Positions 16,001 through 23,719 of a stretch of 23,719 bases of DNA are shown piece by piece. This DNA is from Rubrivivax sp. GTDB lineage: Bacteria > Pseudomonadota > Gammaproteobacteria > Burkholderiales > Burkholderiaceae_C. The position numbers and the translations under genes are program-made. Under the pieces are notes generated by a model. That model did no database searches and was not told where the DNA came from. It was given only the letters and a program-made list of their open reading frames with translations. The stretch is taken from NCBI GenBank assembly GCA_016719535.1, contig JADJYX010000035.1, positions 1-23,719 of the forward strand, read 5' to 3'. Each line of letters begins with the position of its first letter. The first letter of the stretch is position 1.

Positions 16001-19000
16001 GGGCAGCGTGGCGGGTGCGCGTGTCAGGTTCAGCAGCACCGCCGTGGTCAGCGTCTGCGCGGCCCACAGGCTCTCGGGCGTGATGCGCAGCGCGCGCAGC
16101 CGGATGCCGGTGAGCGTGGCCGACATCAGCGAGGCGCGCTGCACATGGCCGCGCTGGCGGTATTTGTCGACGATGGCGTGCAGCTGGCCGGCGTCCTCGG
16201 AGGCCGCGGTGGCGAAGGTCAGCACGGCCTTGGCGCCCGGCGCCAGCCGCAGCCGCGCGGCCAGCACGCACACCGGGTCGAGGCTGGTGTCGAGCACGGC
16301 ATCCGCCGGCGGCGCCGGGTCGAGCGAGCCCTGCGGCGGGCCGTCGCCGCGGTTGCGTCCGCACCAGCGCTGGCGGTCGGTCTGCACGCACAGGTCGAAT
16401 GCAGCCGGCTGGCCGTCGAGCTCGCTCTCGGCCACGAAGTGCGCCAGCCGCAGCGCCGGCTCGCTGGGCAGGCGTGGCGTGCGCGCGAAGATCAGCGCTG
16501 GCGGGTCGGCCCGCCATTCGGCGCGCACGAAGAGGTTCATGAACGCCGGGTGCGATTCGTCGGCGCGGTGATCGGCCAGCGTCACCTCGAAGGCCGAGGC
16601 CAGCTCCAGCTGCAGTGCGTCGGCGCCCAGGTTGCGCAGCTCGACCTGGCGGAATTCGATGTCGTCCTCGGGGCTGACCCAGACCGTGGTGCGCGCGCGC
16701 AGCGTCGGCCAGTCGGCGCTGAAGCACACGCGGTCGGCGTGGAAGCTGGCGTGGTAGTCGGCCACCGGGTCGGGCGCCGGGTGCTGGGTGAGCGACACCG
16801 CGGGGCCGGCGGCTGCGCCGCCATCCGCCGCCTGCCCGCGCAGGTAGAAGAAGCTGCCGTGCGCGTCGCGCAGCGCATCGTCGCGCCAGCGGGTGATGCC
16901 GAGCCCGCTCCATCGGCTCCAGCCGGCGCCATTGGCGCGCAAAGCCACGCTGTACCGGCCGTTGGACAGCAACTGCGTGGGTTCGACCGCGGTGCCGCCG
17001 GGGGCCAGTTCGCGCAGCAGCGCCGGCGCACGGCGGGCGAGCGCCTTCGGCGGCGGGCCGGCGGCCGGTTCATGCAACGTCGATACCTCGCGCGGCGCGC
17101 TTTCGTGCAGCAGCGAGGCCACGGCCTCGAGGTGCGGGTCGGCCATGCCCCAGCGCTGCGCCAGGCCGTCCCGCAGCACGTTGAGCAGGGCCACCAGGGT
17201 CATGCCCTGGTGGTGCGCCATGAAGGTGGCCACCGGCGTGCAGGCCCCGCCGTCGAGGCGCCGGCCGGGCGAGAAGTCGAGCGCCTCGATGAAGCCGTAG
17301 GCGCCGCGCGCGCCCAAGGTCTGCAGCGCACGGAAGTTGTCGCTGGCCAGCGCCGGCGCCAGCGGCGCCGCCAGTGCGGTGGCATAGGGCGCCACCACCA
17401 GTTCGTCGGCCGGCGTGCGGCGCAGTGCCAGCCGGGGCACGCCCTGCGGCGCGTACTGGTAGGCCAGCGTGTGGTCGGCGGCGGCATAGGCCGATTCGGA
17501 GATGCCCCAGGGCACGAGCTGGGTGCGCGCGAAGGCGATCTGCTCGCGCAGCGCCGCGCAGCCGGCCTCGTGCAGCACGCTGCCGGGAGGCTCGTCGAGC
17601 ACCAGCGCGGGCATCAGGTATTCGAACATCGAGCCCGACCACGAACGCAGGCCCACGCGCGTGCCGACGGCATAGAACAGGCGGCCCAGCGCCGACCAAT
17701 GGGCCACCGGCACGTCGCCCTTGGCGATTGCCAGCAGGCTGGTCAGCCTCGACTCCGAGGCCAGCAGGTCGTAGAAGCCCGCGTCGAGGGTCTGCTCGGC
17801 CACGCGCCAGCCGATGTGCAGCAGCCGGCGCTTGCGGTGGTAGTGGAAGGCGAAGTCGGGCTGCCAGGCCAGCGTCTGGCAGCGCTGCGCCAGCGCGCGC
17901 AGGCGCGGCGCGGCGGCGGCTTCCGCCGACAGGCGCGCACGCGCCAGGCAGGCCTGCGCCAGCGCCAGCAGGTGGCCGCTGAGGTTGCCGCTGTCCACCG
18001 TGGACACGTAGCGCGGCAGCAGCGGCGCCAGCGTCTGCGTGTCGTACCAGTTGAGCAGGTGGCCGTGGTGGCGCTCCAGCCGGTCGACCGTGGCCAGCGT
18101 GGCTTCCAGCCGGGCAAGCATGTCGGCGGTGGCGATCCAGTTGAATTCGCGTGCGCAGGCGACGCCCAGCAGGTACAGGCCGATGTTGGTCGGCGAGGTG
18201 CGGTGCGCCAGCATCTCGTGCGGCAGCATCTGCAGGTTGTCCGGCGGCAGGTGGTGGTCGGCCGGGCCGATGCAGCGCTCGAACAGCCGCCAGGTGTCGT
18301 GCGCGATGCCGTCCAGCAGCACGCGGTCGGCGTCCGTCAGCGCGGCGCTGCGCGGCGGCCGGGCAGGGCGGCTGACGAGCCAGGTCCACAGCGGTGAGGC
18401 CGCCCACAGCAGGCCCAGCCCCAGCGCCAGCGCCGGTTTCGGCGTGCCGGCGGCCAGCACCGCGCCCGTCAGCACCACGGCCAGCGCCGGCTCGGCGCGG
18501 TGGCGGCGCCACACGCCGGCGAGGTCGGTGCGCGCACCGGCCTGCGCGGCGGCCGCGGTCGTCCATTGCAGCAGGTGGCGGTGGCTGACCAGCAGCCGGT
18601 ACAGCGCCCGGCCGATGGCGCCCAGCGCCTGCCGCGCCTGCTGCAGCAGCTGCGCCAGGTGCCAGGCCGTGGCCAGCCCCGTGCGCCCCAGGTCGGCCAG
18701 CGCCAGGCGGTAGAAATGGCGCTTGGCGAGGTCGTCGCGGCTGGGGGCGAGCCCGGCCACCGCGCCCATCAGCGGGCCGGCGCCATAGGCCGCGGCCACC
18801 AGCGCCAGCGCCACCACGGGCGACACTGCCAGGCCCAGCAGCGCCAGCAGCAGCAGCGCCAGCGAGGCCGGCGCCACCAGCGAGCGCCGCAGGTTGTCGA
18901 ACATCTTCCAGCGGTGCACGGCGCGCAGCGGCCAGCGCCCGGGCTGCAGCAGGAAGGGCAGCAGCTGCCAGTCACCGCGCATCCAGCGCTGCACGCGCGA

Positions 19001-21318
19001 GGCCGCCACGTCGGCATGGAAGGGCGCATCCTCGATCAGCGTGAGGTCGCTGACGGCGGCGCAGCGTGCGATCGCGCCTTCCAGCAGGTCGTGGCTGAGC
19101 ACGCGGTTCTCGGGCAGGCGCGCATTCAGCACCGCGTGCACGGCCTGCACGTGCAGCAGGCCCTTGCCGGTGAAGCTGCCCTCGCCGAACAGGTCCTGGT
19201 AGACCTCGGAGCTGGCGGCGCTGTAGGGGTCGATGCCGCATTGCCCGGCGAACAGCCGGTGAAAGGGCGTGACCTCGGCCGGCGCCGGCAGCGGCGTGGC
19301 CAGCCGCGGCTGCAGGATGCCGTAGCCGCCGACCACGCGGCGCCCGTCGGCGTCGAGCTGCGGCTGGTTGTCGGGGTGGGCGGCCACGCCGACCAGCGCG
19401 TGCAGCCGCCCCGGCGGCAGCTGGGTGTCGCTGTCGAGCGTGAGCACGTAGCGCGTGCCGGCGGCCGGGCGCGAGAGCTCGCCCAGGTCCAGGAAGGCAT
19501 CGTCGGCGCCGCTGGCCAGCGCCGCGATCAGCTCTTCGAGCTTGCCGCGCTTGCGCTCCCAGCCGATCCAGCGCTGCTCGCTGTCGCTGAAGCGGCGCGG
19601 CCGGTGCAGCAGCAGGAAGCGCGGCGGGTCGCCGGGCAGCACCGGATGACGGCGGTTGAGGTGGCGGATCAGCGCATGCGTGCGCGCCAGCAGATCGGCA
19701 TCACCGGCGGTCTGCTCGGCGTCGGCGTCGGCCCAGTCGCTGAGCAGCGCAAACTGCGCGTGGCGTTCGGGGTTGGCCAGGTGGTGCAGCAGCAGGCGGT
19801 GCACCAGGGCCGCGGTGCCCGCCTGGCCGGTAAGCATGCAGGGCATGACGACGAGCACGCGGTGCGCGGCCGGGATGCCCCCGGCCAGCGCCAGCCGCGG
19901 CAGCCGCTCGGGCCGCACCGATTCGCTGATGAGCCGGTTGACCAGCGCCACCACGGCCTCGGAAGCCGGCAACAGCATCAGCGTGGCGACCAGCGCCGTC
20001 CAGCCGGGCCCTGCGGGCCAGCCGCTGGCCGCAGGCGCCAGCAGCGCAGCCACCAGCCCGACGCTGGCGCTGGCGATCGCCAGCAGGTAGGTGGGCAGCA
20101 CCAGGCGCGGCCACAGCCGCCACCGGCCGCGGCCGCACCCTCGTGCAGCCCCAGGCCCTGCAGCAGCGCTGGGCGGCCCGGGCCCCGCAGCCAGTGGCTG
20201 GCCAGGGCGCTGCGGCCGGTGCCGCCGTCGTGCAGGTGCTGCAGCAGGGCCTGCGCCACCGCGACCTCGCTGCGACCGCTGCGCCGCGCCAGCCGTTCGA
20301 TGGCATGCAGCGTGTGGCCGCGGGTGATGGCGTCCTCGGCCTCGAAGACCGGTGACGACAGCAGCACGCGCATCAGGCGGCTGGCCTGCGCGACGACGAC
20401 CGGCCAGTCGGCATCGCCGATGGCGCGCAGCGAGGTCAGCGCGTTGCTGACGCTCAGGTTGTCGGCCGCCTGGTCGGCATATTGCCGGATCTGCGCGCTG
20501 GCCGGGTCGGGCAGGCGCTCGTGCAGCCAGGCGTGCACGTCGACATGCCCGGCCAGGCGGCGGTCCTGCAGGCGCTGCGACATCTGCACCAGGAAGGGCT
20601 GGGCGACGCCGCGCCGCTCGAGCAGCGCCAGCACGCCGTCGAGCTGCGGCGGCGCGAAGTCCTCGAGGCGGTCGCAGCAGCGGTGGGCCACTTCGCGCGC
20701 CGCCTTGTTGGCGGCCACGCGCTCGGCCAGCCGGCGCAGGTTCTCGATCAGCACCACGCGCAGCGTGGTCGGCAGCGCCCACACCTCGCGCTGGGTCAGT
20801 TCGCGCACGTCCTGGTAGGCGTCGAGGAAGGCGCAAAGCAGGTCTTCGTCGAAGGCGCCATCGGTATGTGCCACGAAGGCCCAGGCGACGCCGTAGATGC
20901 GCGGCAGCCCGGCCAGCGGCGGCTGGCGCAGCAGCGGCAGGTCGCGGTAGTAGCTGCGCGGCAGGCCCTCGCGGATGGCCTGCAGCTGCTGCTCGACGAG
21001 GTGGAAGTTGTCCAGCAGCCACTCGGCTGCCGGGCTCACGTCGTAGCCGCCGCTGGCCTGGATGCCGATGTAGCGGTGCGCCTGCGCCAGCATGCGGATG
21101 TTGCTGCGCAGGCGCGGAAAGAAGGTGGCGGCCCAGGGCCTGGCGCGGTGACCGACATCGTGCGTCGCGGCCAGGCTGCGGCCGTGCTGCGCGAAGCGCT
21201 GCGCGCCGAAGAGCTCGGCGCGGATCGGCGCCTGCACCGGGCCGCTGGCGGCGTCGAGGATGTCGCACAGCTCGCGCGACGCCCCGGGCACCCGATGCAC
21301 GAGCCGGGTACCCACCAT
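13058..21318 (-). CDS. Cyclic beta-1,2-glucan synthase (NdvB/ChvB type), about six frame breaks
   Basis: This very large inner-membrane enzyme (about 2750 residues once frames are joined; ChvB/NdvB are about 2800) makes cyclic beta-1,2-glucans for periplasmic osmotic balance. Order: N-terminal region with PIRAELFG, AAEWLLDNFHLVEQQL and VLIENLRRLAERV; membrane helices at about 20,020-20,110; GT84 glycosyltransferase with TLDSDTQLPPG (about 19,430) and RVQRWMRGDWQ (about 18,980); more helices at about 18,770-18,880 and 18,380-18,490; a glycoamylase-like domain with NLQMLPHEMLAHRTSPTNIG and MAHHQGMTLVALLNVL (about 17,200), the type linked to cyclisation in characterised enzymes; then a GH94 phosphorylase-type domain with GSGDWNDGMNRVG (about 14,070-14,105). 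The start at 21318 is three bases after the preceding ORF's stop. Frames break near 20,130, 15,898, 15,778, 15,490, 15,020 and 14,915. No ndvA/chvA exporter is seen. Confidence 0.9.
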
Positions 21319-21321
21319 CCG

Positions 21322-21588
21322 CTACGTGGCCAGCATGCCGAGGCCGATCACCAGCAGGGCCAGCGCCAGTGTCGTCACGAACCGCGAGGCGACATGGCGG
21401 TGCAAGGCCTGCGCGCCGCAGCCGACGCTGAAGAGTCCCCCGCCGCCGAGCCGGCACGCCTGCAGGTGTTCACCCAGCGTCGACAATTCGTGCGCCGATG
21501 CGGCCTGCATGTCGCCGAACGACGAGGTGCGCCACCAGGCGCCGCTGGCGGCGGGGGCGACGGCAGGCGCGCGCTCAATGGCGATCAC
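21322..21588 (-). CDS. Small protein with C-terminal transmembrane helix, unrecognised
   Basis: I do not recognise this 88-residue ORF. It starts at GTG 21588, overlapping the previous stop (GTGA); an in-frame ATG at 21510 is an alternative. A soluble part with ASAHELSTLGEHLQACRLGG is followed by a C-terminal hydrophobic helix, FVTTLALALLVIGLGMLAT. Its stop lies three bases before the glucan synthase start. That spacing suggests cotranscription. Its N-terminal part may instead be the frame-shifted continuation of the small lipoprotein gene before it. Confidence 0.5.
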   Translation of the reverse strand: MIAIERAPAVAPAASGAWWRTSSFGDMQAASAHELSTLGEHLQACRLGGGGLFSVGCGAQALHRHVASRFVTTLALALLVIGLGMLAT

Positions 21589-21842
21589 GGCTTGGTGTCG
21601 AGCCGTTCGCCGGCGGTCTGGGTCGGCGTCTCGCGGCTGCAGCCGGTCAGCGCCAGCGCGCCAAGCACGCCGACCAGCAGCACCGCCGCGGTCAGGGCAT
21701 GGCGGGTCTTGATGAGCCTGGCGGCCCGGTGCGGGCCGCTGATCGCGGCTGCATGCGGCCCCGGCCGCGCATGGCCCGGGTATCGATCGTGCTGCAGCAG
21801 CGTCGTCGGGTCACCGCGTGCGCCGGTGGATCGGATGGTCAT
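21585..21842 (-). CDS. Small predicted lipoprotein, possibly truncated by a frameshift
   Basis: This is an 85-residue ORF from ATG 21842. The informative part is TRHALTAAVLLVGVLGALAL followed by TGCSRE, a signal peptide with lipobox Cys near residue 68, and a C-terminal TAGERLD. The 40 or so residues before the signal peptide look unlike a normal N-terminus, and the codon just before KTRH is ATC, not a usual start, so the true start is uncertain. Short Burkholderiales lipoproteins of this kind typically continue after 'TAGEKLD' with a charged helix; here the ORF stops three residues later. Inserting one base would continue into the next ORF. Function unknown; the position upstream of the glucan synthase suggests an envelope role. 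Confidence 0.55.
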   Translation of the reverse strand: MTIRSTGARGDPTTLLQHDRYPGHARPGPHAAAISGPHRAARLIKTRHALTAAVLLVGVLGALALTGCSRETPTQTAGERLDTKP

Positions 21843-21991
21843 GATGTTTGCCTGAGCCTGTCGTCTTGTGATGTGAAGGGTCACCGCCTGGGGCCGCGCA
21901 TTGCCGGCGGCCGCAGGCCTTTTCCCTGATTTGTCCTTGTAGGCGACCGACGCGCGCCGGTCTGTGCGCTGCCGAACGGTCGGCCGGCGGG
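21843..21991. other. Intergenic region after the VIT-family gene
   Basis: This stretch holds no gene. A small hairpin (GCCGA 21971-21975, TCGGC 21980-21984, 4-base loop) lies seven bases past the VIT-family stop codon and is a possible weak terminator. A promoter for the downstream small lipoprotein gene and the glucan synthase could lie here, but I see no convincing boxes. Confidence 0.35.
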
Positions 21992-22693
21992 TCAGCCCAC
22001 CGCGCCGAAGAGCGCGCCCGCGCCGGCGGTGATGGCCATCGCCAGCGCACCCCAGAACGTGACGCGCCAGGCGCCGGCCAGCACCGGGGCGCCGCCGCTG
22101 TGTGCCGCCACGGCGCCCAGCGCCGCCAGGAAGGCCAGCGACAGCCCCGATACCCACGCGATCAGCGCGGCCCCGGGCACCAGTGCCGCCACCGCCAGCG
22201 GCAGCGCGGCACCCACCGCGAAGCTGCCCTCCGACGCCAGCGCCGCCTGCAGCGGCCGCGCGCTCATCGTCTCGGAGATGCCGAGCTCGTCGCGGGCGTG
22301 GGCGCCGAGCGCGTCGTGCGCCATCAGCTGTTCGGCCACCTCGGTGGCCAGCTCGGCCTTCAGGCCGCGGCCGACATAGATCGCCGTCAGTTCGCGCCGT
22401 TCGGCGGCAGGGTCGGTTTCGAGTTCGACGCGTTCGCGCGCCAGGTCGGCCTTCTCGGTGTCGGACTGCGAATGCACCGAGACATATTCGCCGGCGGCCA
22501 TCGACATTGCGCCCGCCACCAGGCCGGCCACGCCGGTCATCAGCACGTTGCCATGCCCGGCGCTGGCTGCCGCCACGCCCAGCAGCAGGCTGGCCGTGGA
22601 GACGATGCCGTCGTTGGCGCCCAGCACGGCGGCGCGCAGCCAGCCGACGCGGTCGGTGCGATGTCGTTCGGCGTGGCGGCGCAGGCTGACCAT
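21992..22693 (-). CDS. VIT1/CCC1-family membrane protein
   Basis: This 233-residue protein is of the vacuolar iron transporter (VIT1/CCC1) family, which moves Fe2+ or Mn2+ across membranes in characterised eukaryotic members; bacterial members are poorly studied. The N-terminus has WLRAAVLGANDGIVSTASLL, the family's first-helix signature, then GVAGLVAGAMSMAAGEYVSV with the conserved metal-path Met and Gly-Glu-Tyr. A cytoplasmic acidic segment (DTEKADLARERVELETDPAA) follows, then about three C-terminal helices starting AVGAALPLAVAALVPGAALI. Five helices in total fit the fold. The ATG at 22693 overlaps the preceding stop (TGATG), so it is translationally coupled to the small DUF883-like gene. 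The ion is not determined by sequence alone. Confidence 0.93.
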   Translation of the reverse strand: MVSLRRHAERHRTDRVGWLRAAVLGANDGIVSTASLLLGVAAASAGHGNVLMTGVAGLVAGAMSMAAGEYVSVHSQSDTEKADLARERVELETDPAAERRELTAIYVGRGLKAELATEVAEQLMAHDALGAHARDELGISETMSARPLQAALASEGSFAVGAALPLAVAALVPGAALIAWVSGLSLAFLAALGAVAAHSGGAPVLAGAWRVTFWGALAMAITAGAGALFGAVG

Positions 22694-22905
22694 CAGGGCC
22701 TTCGGCTCAGCGCGCAGACGATGCCCGCCAGCAGCGCGCCGGCGGCGGCTGCGATCAGCGTGGCCTTGAGAGGATCGGCGTGGATAGAGGCCACCGTGCG
22801 GTCGGAGGCATGGCGTGCCTGCAGGGTGAGCTGCTGCCTGGTCGCATCGACGGCGTCCAGGCTGCGCTCGGCGAGCGTGCGGTCGTGGGGCTTGAGGAAG
22901 GACAT
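22693..22905 (-). CDS. Small C-tail membrane protein, DUF883/ElaB-like
   Basis: This 70-residue protein starts MSFLKPHDRTLAERSLDAVD. A polar amphipathic N-terminal half (about 1-45) with DRTVASIHADPLKATLI leads into one C-terminal helix, AAAAGALLAGIVCALSRR, and stops two residues later. The pattern of an Asp-Pro-Leu-Lys-Ala segment before a Gly-rich helix ending in Arg resembles the C-terminus of the ElaB/YqjD/DUF883 family, some of whose members are membrane-anchored ribosome-binding proteins in E. coli. It is shorter than those, so membership is tentative. A GGAG ribosome site precedes the ATG at 22905. It lies between the DUF1328 gene (30 bases away) and the VIT-family gene (overlapping). 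Confidence 0.75.
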   Translation of the reverse strand: MSFLKPHDRTLAERSLDAVDATRQQLTLQARHASDRTVASIHADPLKATLIAAAAGALLAGIVCALSRRP

Positions 22906-22935
22906 GGCAACTCCCGGAGGTATCAGGGTTCGTTC

Positions 22936-23100
22936 TCAGCGCTTGCGCAGGGCGCCGAACAGGAAGCTGGCCACGGCCAGCACCAGAAAGACCACGAACA
23001 GGATCTTGGCGATGCCCGCGGCGCTGGCGGCGATGCCGCCGAAGCCGAGCACGGCGGCGATGAGTGCGATGACGAGAAAGACGACGGCGTAGTGCAGCAT
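22936..23100 (-). CDS. DUF1328-family small membrane protein
   Basis: This 54-residue protein consists of two transmembrane helices, MLHYAVVFLVIALIAAVLGF and ILFVVFLVLAVASFLFG, joined by GGIAASAAGIAK and ending RKR. This is the pattern of the DUF1328/YtjA family, which is widespread in proteobacteria and frequently found near stress genes. No biochemical role is established. An AGGAG ribosome site lies before the ATG at 23100. It is the first gene of a three-gene minus-strand unit running through the DUF883-like gene to the VIT-family gene. Confidence 0.92.
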   Translation of the reverse strand: MLHYAVVFLVIALIAAVLGFGGIAASAAGIAKILFVVFLVLAVASFLFGALRKR

Positions 23101-23266
23101 GGCAAGGCTCCTGGCGGTGCGGATGGCGGCCGGGCCGCCAACGCTGAGGCCGCAGCCCAGGCGGCTGCGACCCTGCCAGTGTGGCCCCTGCCGCGGCCGG
23201 CCGCGATAGGCCGACCGGCTGCATGGTCGTAGGACAGCGCCGACAGGCACGGCCTACGGGCGACCG
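23101..23266. promoter_or_regulatory. Intergenic region with GC-rich palindromes
   Basis: This stretch lies between the sensor kinase stop and the DUF1328 start. It contains a perfect 14-base palindrome (CGCGGCCGGCCGCG, 23192-23205) and another inverted repeat (GGCGGCC and GGCCGCC around one base) near 23,125-23,142. Either could act as a hairpin or protein site. It probably holds the promoter of the DUF1328 unit, but I see no clear -35/-10 pair. Confidence 0.4.
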
Positions 23267-23719
23267 TCAGCCGCCGGCGGCTGCAAACCGCCCTTCGATG
23301 CACGTGCCCTGGCCGGGCGCCGAGCGCACCGTCAGCGTGCCGCGCTCGGCCTCCACGCGGTAGCGCATGCCGAGCAGCCCGTAGGCCGATGCCAGGCCGG
23401 CCTCGGTGTCGAAGCCGACGCCGTCGTCGCGCACCGCGACCTCGACGCCGCCGTCCTGCGCAGCCAGGGTCAGCCAGACCTGCCGCGCCTGCGCGTGGCG
23501 GGCGATGTTGGTCAGCGCCTCCTGCACGAGCCGGTAGATCACCAGTTCGGTGCTGGCCGGCAGCGGCGCCGGCGCCAGCGCACGGTGCACCCGCAGGCCC
23601 GAGGCGGCCGCAAACTCGTCGGCCAGGATCTCCAGCGTGGCCACCAGGCCCAGGTGCGTCAGCGCCGAGGGTCGCAGGTCCTCGACGATGCGGCGCTCGA
23701 GCGCGATGATCTCGTCGAG
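23267..23719 (-). CDS. Sensor histidine kinase, NarL/NarX type, C-terminal part
   Basis: This is the last 150 residues of a two-component sensor kinase whose N-terminus lies beyond the window. The visible start, ALERRIVEDLRPSALTHLGL, is the end of a HisKA_3 dimerisation domain; the phospho-accepting His would be upstream and is not seen. The HATPase domain follows with VIYRLVQEALTNIARHAQAR (N-box, intact Asn), VRDDGVGFD (G1) and GLLGMRYRVEAERGTLTVRS (G2). The protein ends in FAAAGG. Such kinases pair with NarL/FixJ-type response regulators; none is visible in the window. Its stop is 166 bases before the DUF1328 start, so cotranscription is possible but unproven. Confidence 0.92.
   Translation of the reverse strand, partial: LDEIIALERRIVEDLRPSALTHLGLVATLEILADEFAAASGLRVHRALAPAPLPASTELVIYRLVQEALTNIARHAQARQVWLTLAAQDGGVEVAVRDDGVGFDTEAGLASAYGLLGMRYRVEAERGTLTVRSAPGQGTCIEGRFAAAGG

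Noticed and set aside
12782..20818. Very long plus-strand open frames (907, 937 and 772 codons) across the glucan synthase region
   Set aside because: They are rich in Arg, Gln, Ala and His with no domain motifs, and lie opposite the clearly recognised minus-strand synthase. Stop-poor GC-rich DNA explains them.
21319..21457. Extension of the glucan synthase frame upstream to an ATG at 21457
   Set aside because: The N-terminal domain of the enzyme lies in a different frame starting at 21318. The frame that reaches 21457 reads nonsense there and joins the coding frame only after the break near 20,130.
1..23719. tRNA, rRNA and riboswitch genes
   Set aside because: No cloverleaf, rRNA core sequence or recognisable riboswitch was seen by eye in the intergenic regions, which are nearly all short and GC-rich.

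Overview
This looks like chromosomal DNA of a GC-rich betaproteobacterium, most likely Burkholderiales (Rubrivivax/Leptothrix/Methylibium-like). The basis is very high GC, almost no intergenic space, a two-domain KaiC-like ATPase next to a Crp/Fnr protein, and a full-length cyclic beta-1,2-glucan synthase among small envelope-stress genes. This is inference from protein resemblance and composition; no rRNA or other taxonomic marker is present.

Layout. (1) 1-4173, minus: recC and the start of recB, clearly recognisable but broken by many small frame changes. (2) 4394-5789, minus: a cardiolipin-synthase-like phospholipase D lipoprotein with one frameshift. (3) 5972-6357, plus: two small membrane proteins. 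(4) 6418-10564, plus: a compact four-gene signalling cassette. It encodes a small uncharacterised protein with a Gly-His-Gln tandem repeat, a KaiC-like double-domain ATPase, a GGDEF/histidine-kinase fusion, and a Crp/Fnr-type regulator. Three of the junctions overlap or nearly abut. (5) 10561-12389, minus: an AI-2E family permease, a CsbD protein and a BON-domain lipoprotein. (6) 12390-13057: about 670 bases without a gene, dominated by a 366-bp interrupted palindrome. (7) 13058-21318, minus: cyclic beta-1,2-glucan synthase with about six frame breaks, preceded by two small ORFs. (8) 21992-23100, minus: a VIT-family transporter, a short DUF883-like membrane protein and a DUF1328 protein. (9) 23267-23719, minus: the C-terminal part of a NarX-type sensor histidine kinase that runs off the window.

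How it fits together. Most genes outside recBC concern envelope homeostasis and stress: cyclic glucan, cardiolipin synthesis, BON, CsbD, DUF1328, Lmo0937-like, DUF883-like and VIT proteins. The plus-strand cassette in the middle looks like a signalling module that could control such functions, but no binding site seen here proves that.

The most unusual signals are in that cassette. The KaiC-like protein lacks roughly 60 residues of its second ATPase domain. The adjacent GGDEF domain lacks about 20 residues. The fused histidine kinase has Ala where the phospho-accepting His should be and His where the N-box Asn should be. The frame breaks in recBC and the glucan synthase suggest indel errors in this sequence, so raw reads should be checked before any gene is called dead.
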